Below the pieces are notes generated by a model that had not been told where the DNA came from, did not search any database, and saw only the letters and a program-made list of their open reading frames with translations. Both the position numbers and the translations under genes were made by a program. This document shows, piece after piece, positions 13,817-21,701 of a stretch of 27,669 nucleotides of DNA. The DNA is from a virus: positions 1 through 27,669 of IMG/VR virus record IMGVR_UViG_3300037963_005532, one strand, 5' to 3'. Within the stretch, counting starts at the first letter, position 1. Each line of letters begins with the position of its first letter.

Positions 13817-14566
13817 ATGGATAACCAGACTAAATTCGAAGATCTTAACCCATTCTTTAAAGCAGTAATGGGAGGATCGCAAGGTTCTAGTCAACAGCTT
13901 AGCGACCTTACAAACGTGCAATTTCTCCCTAAACCGATGGATCGGGCAGTCAGGGATGCAACCCGTGGAACCGGCAGAGCTATTGAAAGTGTTTACGGTC
14001 AGTTAGATAAAAATGTTTTCGGCGGCCTTCTCCCTGGAGGAGCTGAAAGTATATTTGGAAAGGTGAAACGTGTGGTAGATGGTGATGTTCCTATTCAAGT
14101 ACAACCTCCTGCAACGACTTCTCAAGTACAACCTCCTGCAACGACTACACCACAGACATCGACAAAGTTGCCGGGTGATCAGCCAGAGAACACGACTACT
14201 ATGCTCCCTGGTCTAGCTGGCGTTCTTGAGAGAGAGTTCGAGGAACGAGGTAAGCGATTTGATCGCATCACTTCTCGTGAGTACTTAGACGACCAACAGC
14301 GTCGGAGGCAAGAGGAATTAGCGTACGCCACCAATCTTCTTTCAAGAGCCCAGATGGCTCAGATGAAAGAAAGTACCCGCCGAAATGTTATTAACGCTTG
14401 GCGAGACGTCACTAATCAGCAGATTAAACGTGACGCTGTTCTTGGATCATCTATGCTACAAGCAGCATATTTATCTGCCACGCCTAACGCAAATGTGTTG
14501 AGTGCTTTAGCAGGTCCAGCACAACAAGCCATGGCTGCATTTAAACCCGGACAAGCGGTGATCTAA
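13817..14566 (+). CDS. Probable internal virion protein (249 aa)
   Basis: ATG at 13817. Residues 1-90 contain short helices and Gly-rich turns (DKNVFGGLLPGGAESIFGKV). Residues about 94-112 hold a nine-residue tandem duplication (QVQPPATTS, QVQPPATTT) in a Pro/Thr linker. Residues about 130-249 are long helices with many Arg, Gln and Ala (LDDQQRRRQEELAYATNLLSRAQMAQ). No enzyme motif. It fits the same group of helical, Gln/Ala-rich proteins as its neighbours and may form part of an inner core or be injected with DNA. Confidence 0.6.
   Translation: MDNQTKFEDLNPFFKAVMGGSQGSSQQLSDLTNVQFLPKPMDRAVRDATRGTGRAIESVYGQLDKNVFGGLLPGGAESIFGKVKRVVDGDVPIQVQPPATTSQVQPPATTTPQTSTKLPGDQPENTTTMLPGLAGVLEREFEERGKRFDRITSREYLDDQQRRRQEELAYATNLLSRAQMAQMKESTRRNVINAWRDVTNQQIKRDAVLGSSMLQAAYLSATPNANVLSALAGPAQQAMAAFKPGQAVI
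14096..14146 (+). repeat. Tandem duplication with 27-base unit
   Basis: A 24-base stretch at 14096-14119 is repeated exactly at 14123-14146, separated by TCT, so the period is 27 bases and the reading frame is kept. It encodes QVQPPATTS-QVQPPATT in a linker. Exact identity at the third codon positions suggests a recent slippage event. Confidence 0.85.
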
Positions 14567-14568
14567 TT

Positions 14569-15495
14569 ATGGGTTTCTTTGACGCTTTAGGAAACATCGC
14601 TCAAGTCGCCGCTCCTATCGTGGGCGCTGCTGTCGGTGGGCCAGCTGGTTTTCAAATTGGTTCAGCTGTTTCCGGAGGGATTGGAGCACTCCAGGGTAGC
14701 GGCGGACAAGCTAGCGCTCAGGGAGCACCCGCTGGAACTGGCGGCGGTCAGTATGGATATCAGCAGATTCCTTACGACTTTTTCGCTAAGTATGGCACTG
14801 AAGCTGCTGCAGCTAACGTACCGCTTACCCTTGCTGGTTTGCGGTTTGCTGAACAAACTGGTGCAAATATCGGTGCTCAAGGTCTTCTCGGAGAGGGTTT
14901 GAGTACTGGGCAGAAAACTATCCTGGCTGATGCAGCCCGTGATTCTGCAGGTGCTCGACAACTTCAAATGAATGAAGTTCAAGGGATGCTTAACGCTGGT
15001 CAACGACTTGCTGAGCAGACCGGACAAGCAAAACTTCAGTTAGAGCTTTTAAACCCTGCATTCGCTGCTCAAGCAGGCAGCGCAATGCTGAACCAAGACA
15101 ATCGTTTAGCTGAGAGTTTAGCGAATACTAATCTTGGCTTGAGAGCACTACAAGAGGGAGCTAAGACGAATATTGCAACTAAGTTCGCGGATACACTTGG
15201 GACCATGTTGGGAACCAGGGCCGCGACAGAAGGAGGATTAGCTCTTGGTCAACAAAATATTCAAGGCAAATTAGCCTTAGGCCAACAAAGCGTTCGGAAT
15301 CAACTGTCTTTAGGTGAGCAGCGAATTGCTGGTGCTTTAGCTCTTGGCGATCAAGGGATCATTGGTGATCTGGCCCGCAATCAGGCGAAAGTTAAAGGCA
15401 ACATTGCGCAAATCCGTGCAAATGCCATGGCTACCGATGATCTGCGTAATCGTTCGGCAGCAAGGGCTCTAAACGCTCAGGCTTTCTTCGGATGA
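14569..15495 (+). CDS. Probable ejected internal virion protein with glycine-zipper start and five 11-residue repeats (308 aa)
   Basis: ATG at 14569. Residues 4-43 are a hydrophobic Gly/Ala segment with a glycine-zipper look (APIVGAAVGGPAGFQIGSAV), of the type that inserts into membranes in phage and colicin-like proteins. A Gly/Gln-rich linker (43-65) is followed by long Gln/Ala helices. Residues 224-278 contain five back-to-back 11-residue units beginning LALGQQNIQGK, LALGQQSVRNQ, LSLGEQRIAGA, LALGDQGIIGD and LARNQAKVKGN, which should form a hendecad coiled coil. A membrane-active head plus long coiled coil suggests a protein injected with DNA. Its stop overlaps the next ATG by four bases. 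Confidence 0.65.
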   Translation: MGFFDALGNIAQVAAPIVGAAVGGPAGFQIGSAVSGGIGALQGSGGQASAQGAPAGTGGGQYGYQQIPYDFFAKYGTEAAAANVPLTLAGLRFAEQTGANIGAQGLLGEGLSTGQKTILADAARDSAGARQLQMNEVQGMLNAGQRLAEQTGQAKLQLELLNPAFAAQAGSAMLNQDNRLAESLANTNLGLRALQEGAKTNIATKFADTLGTMLGTRAATEGGLALGQQNIQGKLALGQQSVRNQLSLGEQRIAGALALGDQGIIGDLARNQAKVKGNIAQIRANAMATDDLRNRSAARALNAQAFFG

Positions 15496-16016
15496 TCGAT
15501 ACTAAAACTGAGAACACAGTTGCAGAGTGGCTGCAATCGCTGGATAAAACACAGAAAGACGCATTCCTGCATCACGCCAAGAACTCAACCAGTGACATTG
15601 AGTCTTACTTGTACGCTCGGTTTATGCGCCCAGCGTACGATGGGTCTATTGCAGACATCACTGCGTATATTCAAGAAAAGTATCCCAAACAAGACTTACG
15701 TAAAGTTCTCTTGATTGAGATCGATGCGATTAGAGAAGATATTCATAACGTTAGGCAGATGACTCTGACTGGGATGCTCGACCATGCCACAGCGGCAACC
15801 AAGATTTCAGTCCTTCAAAAAGAACTCCGCTCGCACATCCAAGCGGTCCGACAGCTCACTGATGGTCTTGATCGCCGTGGGCTTTTACTTGCTGGTGCGG
15901 ATCGTTGTTTACGTGAACTCATGAATACATTTGAAGACACACCAACGATGGCTGACCTTTTAGAGGAAGCATCGATGGTGGTCTGGTCGACTATGGAGCG
16001 AGAAGAAAAGTCGTGA
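15492..16016 (+). CDS. Candidate small terminase subunit (174 aa)
   Basis: ATG at 15492 within ATGA overlap. Residues 1-75 are helical and could hold a DNA-binding fold (NTVAEWLQSLDKTQKDAFLHHAK). Residues about 73-135 form a long helical hairpin (LLIEIDAIREDIHNVRQMTLTGML, then ATKISVLQKELRSHIQAVRQL) that could be the oligomerisation core, followed by an acidic tail. Size, helix layout and position upstream of the large terminase fit a small terminase subunit, but 2.4 kb with two minus-strand genes intervene and no diagnostic motif exists. An alternative is another assembly protein. Confidence 0.45.
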   Translation: MIDTKTENTVAEWLQSLDKTQKDAFLHHAKNSTSDIESYLYARFMRPAYDGSIADITAYIQEKYPKQDLRKVLLIEIDAIREDIHNVRQMTLTGMLDHATAATKISVLQKELRSHIQAVRQLTDGLDRRGLLLAGADRCLRELMNTFEDTPTMADLLEEASMVVWSTMEREEKS

Positions 16017-16228
16017 CAGACGATCAATCGTCCTTGACGCATCGTGAAAGACTTATCGAGTACATAGAAGACACTGAATACGACCGTGAGGTGCTTCCTC
16101 ACTACGGCTTAATCCCTGATTGGTTTATTCGGTATAAAGAACTCAGGGATCTAACCTGTGCTTTTTTAAACAGTCTCGAGTATTCCAAGGATGTTGACGA
16201 GAGGGCATCGGAAGATACCCATAAATGA
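16013..16228 (+). CDS. Small protein of unknown function (71 aa)
   Basis: GTG start at 16013 overlapping the upstream stop by four bases (GTGA). The first 55 residues are an aromatic- and acidic-rich helical sequence (RERLIEYIEDTEYDREVLPHYGLIPDWFIRYKEL). The last 21 codons overlap head-on with the 3' end of the minus-strand GH130-like gene, so its C-terminus may be the less constrained part. Function unknown; coupling to the candidate small terminase suggests a packaging or assembly accessory. Confidence 0.5.
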   Translation: MTDDQSSLTHRERLIEYIEDTEYDREVLPHYGLIPDWFIRYKELRDLTCAFLNSLEYSKDVDERASEDTHK

Positions 16229-17257
16229 GTCGTTAACACCTAGAGGTAACTCGATACAATCTGTTTCTTCGTCGTACTCTCCACCGAAGGGAAGGATACA
16301 AGCTGGTTGTTTTGATACAGGTGCCCCCGTGGCGTCGGTCCACCAGATGAGTTTGTCTTCTGTAGAACCACTAAACAGAGCCTCTGTGCACATCCGAGTT
16401 ATCTTCGTCATCTCTTCGTCGAGTGTGTAAGCTCCCAGGTGGTACAAAAGATAAGTAATCTGCTTTTGGGCATCAAAAGCCATGTACTTCCAGTGGAAGA
16501 ACACAAGCCATTCGTCTCCGATTTTTATAGGAGCTGTCGAGTTGAAAGTCGGATTCTCTCCGACAACTTTTTTAAGGCAGCTGGAATCGATAGTCTTATC
16601 TGGTTTGCCTGGTGTTTTAATTGTCAGGGGGATGGTTGAATAAAGAAGTTTTAGTTCTTCTTTGTCGGTGAAGAAGCACCAGTTCTTTTCTGGTTTTCCT
16701 GCTTCGAGGTTTTGTCCTGCAGGAGGATAGACACAATCCACTACCTCACCGTGGGTCGTAAGTTTACCCACGCAGACCTTTGGTTGATTTACAAGAAGAT
16801 GCTTAGAGCTGTCCCATTTAGACGCGTAAGAGCTTGTGATGAACTGACAGTAAATTTCACCGTCAGGTGCTTTGAACAATCGTGGATCTTCGTAGCTGAG
16901 ACGGTGCGGAGCAGTTCGAACCTTACGAGCGCCGAGGATCGTGTCATCACTTACTAGCTCCCCTACGTAGACCTCTGTGGGAGTGTTGTTGTAGTAAAAA
17001 TATTTTTGATCATGCCGAAATACGAATGGTTCGGGTTGACTACGGAACGCAAGAAGAAGATGTCCCTTTTCGCGGACCAAACAAGGGCTGAAATTAGCAA
17101 TCGATTGATCTGGCAAACCCCAGCAAATCCTTGTAAAAGTGCCTCCGATATCTTCTGCCTGTTGGTAGACAGTCCCGTAACCGGAACTAGGTCGCATCTT
17201 AATAGGATGCTCTAGATAAGTAAGTGCTGCTGCGTGACGTACGTGTTGAGTAGTCAT
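16166..17257 (-). CDS. GH130-like five-bladed beta-propeller glycosidase or phosphorylase
   Basis: Minus-strand ATG at 17257, overlapping the GT4 stop by four bases. The 363 residues show repeated strand pairs of a beta-propeller, with motifs of the GH43/GH130 type: NFSPCLV (55-61), YEDPRLF (122-128, with the acidic residue expected in the active site), EKNWCFF (190-196), NPTFNSTAPI (235-244) and ELPLGVND near the end (about 339-346). GH130 enzymes cleave or phosphorolyse beta-mannosides and related glycans. No signal peptide, so a cytoplasmic role. Exact activity is not predictable. Coupling with the GT4 suggests the two act on the same glycan, perhaps trimming or recycling what the transferase builds. 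Confidence 0.65.
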   Translation of the reverse strand: MTTQHVRHAAALTYLEHPIKMRPSSGYGTVYQQAEDIGGTFTRICWGLPDQSIANFSPCLVREKGHLLLAFRSQPEPFVFRHDQKYFYYNNTPTEVYVGELVSDDTILGARKVRTAPHRLSYEDPRLFKAPDGEIYCQFITSSYASKWDSSKHLLVNQPKVCVGKLTTHGEVVDCVYPPAGQNLEAGKPEKNWCFFTDKEELKLLYSTIPLTIKTPGKPDKTIDSSCLKKVVGENPTFNSTAPIKIGDEWLVFFHWKYMAFDAQKQITYLLYHLGAYTLDEEMTKITRMCTEALFSGSTEDKLIWWTDATGAPVSKQPACILPFGGEYDEETDCIELPLGVNDSFMGIFRCPLVNILGILETV

Positions 17258-18420
17258 TTGAGCACCTCCATGGCTTTAGTGAAACCTTCAGCGACTTTGT
17301 CCCATCTATAAGACGGGTTTTGAGTCACTTCGTAGCATTGGTCAGCGATCTTACTCCGATATTCCTTGTCGTCGTAGAGGTCGTTGAGAAGTTTCGCTGC
17401 GTGTTTGTAGTCGATAACCCCACGCTCAACGCCTAGATCTTTATCTGTGATCCACGCGGCAACATCGATGAGAAGACCTTTGTTCTTCCAGATGTCTTGG
17501 CAGGAGGTGTGGTTAGGAACGATCTGAGGTTTTCGGCAAAGAGCGTGTTCGAAAGGCACAAGTCCCCAACCTTCACCGTTTGCTGTATTGATCCCTACGT
17601 CCACAGCGTTGTACACGATATTTAAGTATTCGTCGGGAGGAGCTGATATGTAATTGATGTTTGGTGTTAGGCACATCTTCTGAGTCGGGTCCTCACCCCT
17701 TCGACGCATCTCAGTTTCAAAGAGTTCTCTAACTGCCCAACCTAAGTCTTTCTCTCCCATGTTCAGGTAGAGCATGACATCTTTCTTGCCGACAGCGAAT
17801 TCAGCAAAAGCTTTGATCGTTTGATCAATAAGCTTTCGAGGCTGGTTTCTATTTCCGTTAAATACGATGAATTTGTCATGAGGCAAACCAAGCTTGTTCC
17901 TTGCCTCCTGCATATCCATTTCAAAGAATTTACCTTGATCTAAGCCATGAGGGAGGACACCTAGTTTCTTCGGTTTTACCCCGTGAGCCATCAAACGCTG
18001 AGCTTGTTCGATGGTGAACGTGATCGCAAAGTCCCAGTCCTTAATAAATCGAAGCATCGAGAGGGGATACCACTCGGAATCGATGGGGAAGTATGCAATA
18101 AATTTAAATTTCAGGTGGTTCTTCAGGAGATGAATCCTTTCCCACACTTGATTAACTACCCAGATGTCGTTCAGACAAAAGAAATAATCTGGTTTCTCCT
18201 TATCAACAATCTGATGGATCCTACCTAAGCCAAATCGATCAGCCGGATTTGCAGCTGCAGCTGGGTAAATCTTGAAAGGATAATCATGAGGATCTCCCGT
18301 ATGGTTGATACCAAAGACAACTACTTCATGATCTTTACTCAAGTGCTCTAGTATGCTATGCGTTACCCGAGCGAACCCTGTATTTGAAACAGCGTCTCCG
18401 TACCAGAGTATCTTTGCCAT
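17254..18420 (-). CDS. Family 4 (GT-B) glycosyltransferase
   Basis: Minus-strand ATG at 18420; 388 residues, normal for GT4. The N-terminal Rossmann half begins MAKILWYGDAVSNTGFARVT with the Gly-rich acceptor loop. The C-terminal half contains NGNRNQPRK (188-196), the domain-start strand with basic residues that bind the donor phosphates, and EGWGLVPFEHA (283-293), the E-x7-E motif of GT4 enzymes. No membrane segment. It should transfer a sugar from a nucleotide donor with retention of configuration. It is the first gene of the two-gene minus-strand unit with the GH130-like enzyme and diverges from the large terminase at 18465. Confidence 0.88.
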   Translation of the reverse strand: MAKILWYGDAVSNTGFARVTHSILEHLSKDHEVVVFGINHTGDPHDYPFKIYPAAAANPADRFGLGRIHQIVDKEKPDYFFCLNDIWVVNQVWERIHLLKNHLKFKFIAYFPIDSEWYPLSMLRFIKDWDFAITFTIEQAQRLMAHGVKPKKLGVLPHGLDQGKFFEMDMQEARNKLGLPHDKFIVFNGNRNQPRKLIDQTIKAFAEFAVGKKDVMLYLNMGEKDLGWAVRELFETEMRRRGEDPTQKMCLTPNINYISAPPDEYLNIVYNAVDVGINTANGEGWGLVPFEHALCRKPQIVPNHTSCQDIWKNKGLLIDVAAWITDKDLGVERGVIDYKHAAKLLNDLYDDKEYRSKIADQCYEVTQNPSYRWDKVAEGFTKAMEVLK

Positions 18421-18444
18421 ACAGGGTTAGAATTTCGATAACAG

Positions 18445-18451
18445 TATATAA
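18445..18451 (+). promoter_or_regulatory. Promoter-like TATATAA box before terL
   Basis: Same heptamer as at 4741-4747, ending 13 bases before the large-terminase ATG in the 44-base divergent gap with the GT4 gene. A short leader and no clear ribosome-binding site follow. Confidence 0.35.
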
Positions 18452-18464
18452 GCACTTTTAAGAG

Positions 18465-19985
18465 ATGCCTAGCAGAGAGACGTTTGCATATCGTCGTGCT
18501 TTAAAAAACAAAGCCCAGAAAGCTGTAGAAAGAGATGACTCCAGTATCGATAGTGTATTTTCAAGAGCCCAAGATGATTTTCTGACATTCTGTACTCTGC
18601 TTGATAAACCTCCCGCTGCTCACATGCTTGAGTGGCACAGAGAGCTGATTACCGGAGAGAGCAATAAGTACTTGTTAGATATCGCTGGTCCAAACCTGGA
18701 CATCCTTAGTCCGCGGGGCTCAGCGAAGTCGACCGTTTTAAACCTTTTTACCGCGTGGGTTATCGGGAGACACACCTCTGACGGGAGACCTCTTCAGATT
18801 ATTTACTGTTCGTATAACATCGCCACGGCTATCCCAAAGAGTCGAATTATTAAACAGATTATCGACTCTTCGACTTTCAAGAAAATATTTCCGAAAGTGA
18901 GGCTTAGAGCAGGTATGCAGAGCGATATTGGTTGGTCGATTGACTTTGATTACGCCGGTATTCAACGAGTCGGTGATGAAGAATTCACCCTTCGTGCAGC
19001 GGGTCTAAGGGGTTCGATTACGTCTAAACGTGCTCACCTAGTCATTGTGGATGACCCTATTAAGTCAAGCTCGGACATCAAGAACCCTGCTGTTCGAGAC
19101 GAGATGAATAACAACTGGTCTTCAGTTATTGCACCCATTGTTTTCGAGGGTGGTCGTTGTATTTGCTTGGGTACTCGATTTCATCCTTTGGATATACATA
19201 AAACTATGTTCATTCCTAAGAAAGGGTGGAAGCAAGTTGCACAAGAGGCGCTTACATACGACAACAGCGGTGAACCAATTAGCTATTGGCCTGAGCAGTG
19301 GTCAGTTAATTATTTGCTTGGTCAGAAAGAGTTAGATCCTGTTGCTTTTGCTTATCAGTACCAGCAACAACCGGTCATGACTTCCGACCTTGTGCTATCT
19401 CCTGATTTGCTTATTAAAGGTGAAGTAGAAACAGAGTTTGATACTCTTGCAGTTGGTATTGACCTCTCAGCGAGTAAAAACGAAACGTCTGACTACACAG
19501 CCTTTGTCTTAGGTGGTCGTCTCAAAGATAAATACTACATTATCGACTCTCACCAAGTTCGCTCCATCGGCAACCTGGAGAAGATTGACTTGCTGTGCGA
19601 CATGCTTGTTGAGTGGGGGATTCTCGAACTCCAAGGCGACCAGTATTTTCCTACTTTTTCAACAGTCACGCTTGTTGTGGAAGCTGTTGCTTACCAGGCT
19701 TCGTTGGCTGCTGACCTTAAAAGGGTGTTGTTAGATGAACGAGGCTTAGGTAATCTCCACATCCACGAGGTTAAAGGCTTTCGTGGTGACAAAGTCGCAC
19801 GTTTTAGAGGCACTCTTGGCTTACTGGAGAACAAAAAAGTAACATTCAATAAGTTCAGAAAGTTTGAGGCTCTTCACGATCAAATACTTAATGTTGGTGC
19901 TACTTCTCACGATGACTTACTAGACGCATACACTCACTTAATCGCTTATCTCCAGAAACGAGGCAACTACAACATCGAGTATTGA
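18465..19985 (+). CDS. terL: Terminase large subunit (packaging ATPase and nuclease)
   Basis: ATG at 18465; 506 residues, a usual length. The N-terminal ATPase has Walker A SPRGSAKST (82-90) and Walker B LVIVDDP (192-198), followed by CLGTRFHP (234-241), the likely coupling motif. The C-terminal RNase H-like nuclease shows its acidic residues in GIDLSASKNETSDYTA (D333), LVVEAVAYQ (E406) and HDDLLDAYTHLI (D483, D484, D487). It pumps DNA into the prohead through the portal and cuts concatemers. The stop overlaps the next ATG by one base. The candidate small subunit lies 2.4 kb upstream, separated by minus-strand glycan genes. Confidence 0.96.
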   Translation: MPSRETFAYRRALKNKAQKAVERDDSSIDSVFSRAQDDFLTFCTLLDKPPAAHMLEWHRELITGESNKYLLDIAGPNLDILSPRGSAKSTVLNLFTAWVIGRHTSDGRPLQIIYCSYNIATAIPKSRIIKQIIDSSTFKKIFPKVRLRAGMQSDIGWSIDFDYAGIQRVGDEEFTLRAAGLRGSITSKRAHLVIVDDPIKSSSDIKNPAVRDEMNNNWSSVIAPIVFEGGRCICLGTRFHPLDIHKTMFIPKKGWKQVAQEALTYDNSGEPISYWPEQWSVNYLLGQKELDPVAFAYQYQQQPVMTSDLVLSPDLLIKGEVETEFDTLAVGIDLSASKNETSDYTAFVLGGRLKDKYYIIDSHQVRSIGNLEKIDLLCDMLVEWGILELQGDQYFPTFSTVTLVVEAVAYQASLAADLKRVLLDERGLGNLHIHEVKGFRGDKVARFRGTLGLLENKKVTFNKFRKFEALHDQILNVGATSHDDLLDAYTHLIAYLQKRGNYNIEY

Positions 19986-20866
19986 TGGAAAAAATCTACA
20001 TCGCAATCACTGCTCACGACCCGATGTCACGGGTCGAATCGACTCTTGCAGTTTTAAGAGCTTACGAGACTTTGCCTCTTGACGTTTATGTAGAATTTTT
20101 TATCGATCATAACCACAAGCATGATTTAGATGAGTTTTCTCTAATTGTTGGCTCTCACTGCCATCTAAGGCAAACAAGTTTTGAAGTAGCATCCCCAGAT
20201 TTTGAGGGGTATTACTTGTGTTGGGCACACAAGAAGAGGTTTTCCAGAAAAGTACTAAATAAAGAGTTTGATTATTACATGTACTCTGAAAACGATATGT
20301 TATTCGGTGATAAACAGTTTGCTTATTGGAAAGACTACAAAGATAAACTTAGACCTCTTAACCTAGAGCCCGGTTTCTGTAGGTTCGAACATTACAAAGA
20401 CCTAGATATTCCTTTCGATAACTATAAAACTTGGAATCTTGACCGAGAGACTAAATCTGTTTGGGGTGAAATAGGTTACGACTGTGGATTCATCCTTACA
20501 CACAGTGATCCTAACTTTGTTGGTTTTACTTCTCTTGGTAATCCTTACGCAGGTCTCATGATTCTTGATCAACAGGACGCTGAAAAATATATAACTAGCG
20601 CAAGTAGTGATCCTTGTAAAAGCTACGAGATTATTGGTAAACGTGACTGGCCCATAGCTGACAGGAGTTCGATGGGCTTGGCGTTTGAAAATTTGCTACC
20701 TGGTCAAGAACACAGAAGAGTGGTTCCGTTAGTGAAAGACGGAGAAAATCTCGAAATTCATCCGTGCGCCTTAGTAAGGCATCTAGATGTGAAGTATTCA
20801 AAGCAGCTTTACGACAAAACCAATACGATCACCGTAGATAAAATGTTCAGCTATGGAAACTGTTAA
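19985..20866 (+). CDS. Putative GT-A-type glycosyltransferase (293 aa)
   Basis: I use the ATG at 19985, overlapping the terL stop by one base (TGATG), rather than the TTG at 19982. The N-terminus MEKIYIAITAHDPMSRVESTLAVL resembles the first strand and helix of a nucleotide-sugar fold. YMYSENDMLF (98-107) sits where GT-A enzymes carry the metal-binding DXD motif, here as END. A later aromatic-rich region (GYDCGFILTHSDPNFVGFTSLG) and conserved-looking SSMGLAFENLLPG follow. I cannot assign a numbered family. It probably acts with the other glycosyltransferases in the window. The 3' end overlaps the DUF3310 gene by 14 bases. Confidence 0.65.
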   Translation: MEKIYIAITAHDPMSRVESTLAVLRAYETLPLDVYVEFFIDHNHKHDLDEFSLIVGSHCHLRQTSFEVASPDFEGYYLCWAHKKRFSRKVLNKEFDYYMYSENDMLFGDKQFAYWKDYKDKLRPLNLEPGFCRFEHYKDLDIPFDNYKTWNLDRETKSVWGEIGYDCGFILTHSDPNFVGFTSLGNPYAGLMILDQQDAEKYITSASSDPCKSYEIIGKRDWPIADRSSMGLAFENLLPGQEHRRVVPLVKDGENLEIHPCALVRHLDVKYSKQLYDKTNTITVDKMFSYGNC

Positions 20867-21068
20867 CCACCCGGTTCACTATACGCAAGGTGATATTGAG
20901 TGCATTGACGCCATGGCAGCGGCTGCGGGGTCCGAGGGGGTTAAATCTTTTTGTCAGCTTTCCTGCTTCAAGTATCTCTGGCGCTTTCAGCACAAGAACG
21001 GAGTAGAAGACTTGAAGAAAGCAAAGTGGTACTTGGATAAACTCATCGAGCTATATACAGTAGACTGA
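20853..21068 (+). CDS. DUF3310 protein (71 aa)
   Basis: ATG at 20853. The sequence matches the DUF3310 pattern closely: NHPVHYTQGDIECIDAM at the start, then FKYLWRFQHKNGVEDLKKAKWYLDKLI. The family is widespread in phages, is sometimes annotated as SaV-like or nucleotide kinase-like, and has no established function. The length is normal for the compact form. It overlaps the preceding glycosyltransferase-like gene by 14 bases, so the two are translated from one message. Confidence 0.9.
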   Translation: METVNHPVHYTQGDIECIDAMAAAAGSEGVKSFCQLSCFKYLWRFQHKNGVEDLKKAKWYLDKLIELYTVD

Positions 21069-21085
21069 AAGAAAATAAAGTCGTA

Positions 21086-21373
21086 ATGGACATCAAGGCT
21101 TTTGGATCGGTTTATGGGCAGACTGCTCCTCTGCCTATGTGTAGTGGTTTTGTTTGGGTGCCTTCTGACGGTGAAAAGACTTTTGGTACTTGCAGGGCTC
21201 TTTTTGTTGAGTCAAAAAGCTCGGTAGGGACGGACGATTTTTACGTTCGTTTAAACGACATGGCTGTTAATCAATATCTCCATGTGGAGAATGTTGGAGG
21301 TGATACGCAGCTTGATTGGGCGGCGGTAACGCTGAGTGGCGGGTCTGTTAACGGTGTCATTGTTCTCTACTAA
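21086..21373 (+). CDS. Small beta-rich phage protein, possible head or neck component (95 aa)
   Basis: ATG at 21086. The sequence is nearly all short strands: GFVWVPSDGEKTFGTCRALFV, DDFYVRLNDMAVNQYLHVENV, and an ending SGGSVNGVIVLY. The order (a small-polar turn, then CRALFV, then a final IVxLY) resembles a small phage beta-sandwich protein often found near portal and capsid genes, with a characteristic ALYVG stretch. I know that protein only by pattern, so the assignment is weak. The stop overlaps the next ATG by one base (TAATG). Confidence 0.5.
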   Translation: MDIKAFGSVYGQTAPLPMCSGFVWVPSDGEKTFGTCRALFVESKSSVGTDDFYVRLNDMAVNQYLHVENVGGDTQLDWAAVTLSGGSVNGVIVLY

Positions 21374-21666
21374 TGGAAAATTACAACACAACTGGAAGCA
21401 CTCTCGCAGGTCGCTATGCAAATGCGGTCAGAGCTGCTGATAAAGAACGTCGTGAAGACGCGGAATCAAGTGCAGAGTTTGACTCATACGTTCAAAGTGA
21501 TTTTGATCGAGAAACTAATGGTCCAACTCCGCCTGAGGAACCCGAAACTAATGAAGAGCGCATGGATGCTCAGTTTGGTCCTGCTGACGAAGGGACCGTT
21601 GACCGTACTAAAGAGTACCTAATAAACAAAGCTAAAAGCCAAGTAGCTGGCGTTGCTGATATGTAG
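21373..21666 (+). CDS. Acidic disordered protein of unknown function (97 aa)
   Basis: ATG at 21373 with one-base overlap. The protein is strongly acidic and polar, with two helices (GRYANAVRAADKERREDAES and VDRTKEYLINKAKSQVAGVA) separated by a Pro/Glu-rich loop (PTPPEEPETNEERMD). No family recognised. Strict coupling to the beta-rich gene suggests a joint structural or assembly role. Confidence 0.6.
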   Translation: MENYNTTGSTLAGRYANAVRAADKERREDAESSAEFDSYVQSDFDRETNGPTPPEEPETNEERMDAQFGPADEGTVDRTKEYLINKAKSQVAGVADM

Positions 21667-21701
21667 AAGCGTGGTATCGTAAAACATCTAATCGTGTCAG
21701 C

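Noticed and set aside
14662-15027. Minus-strand 121-codon frame opposite the repeat-containing virion gene
   Set aside because: It is a shadow of the Ala/Gln-rich plus-strand gene, and the product is Ser/Leu-rich without a recognisable pattern.
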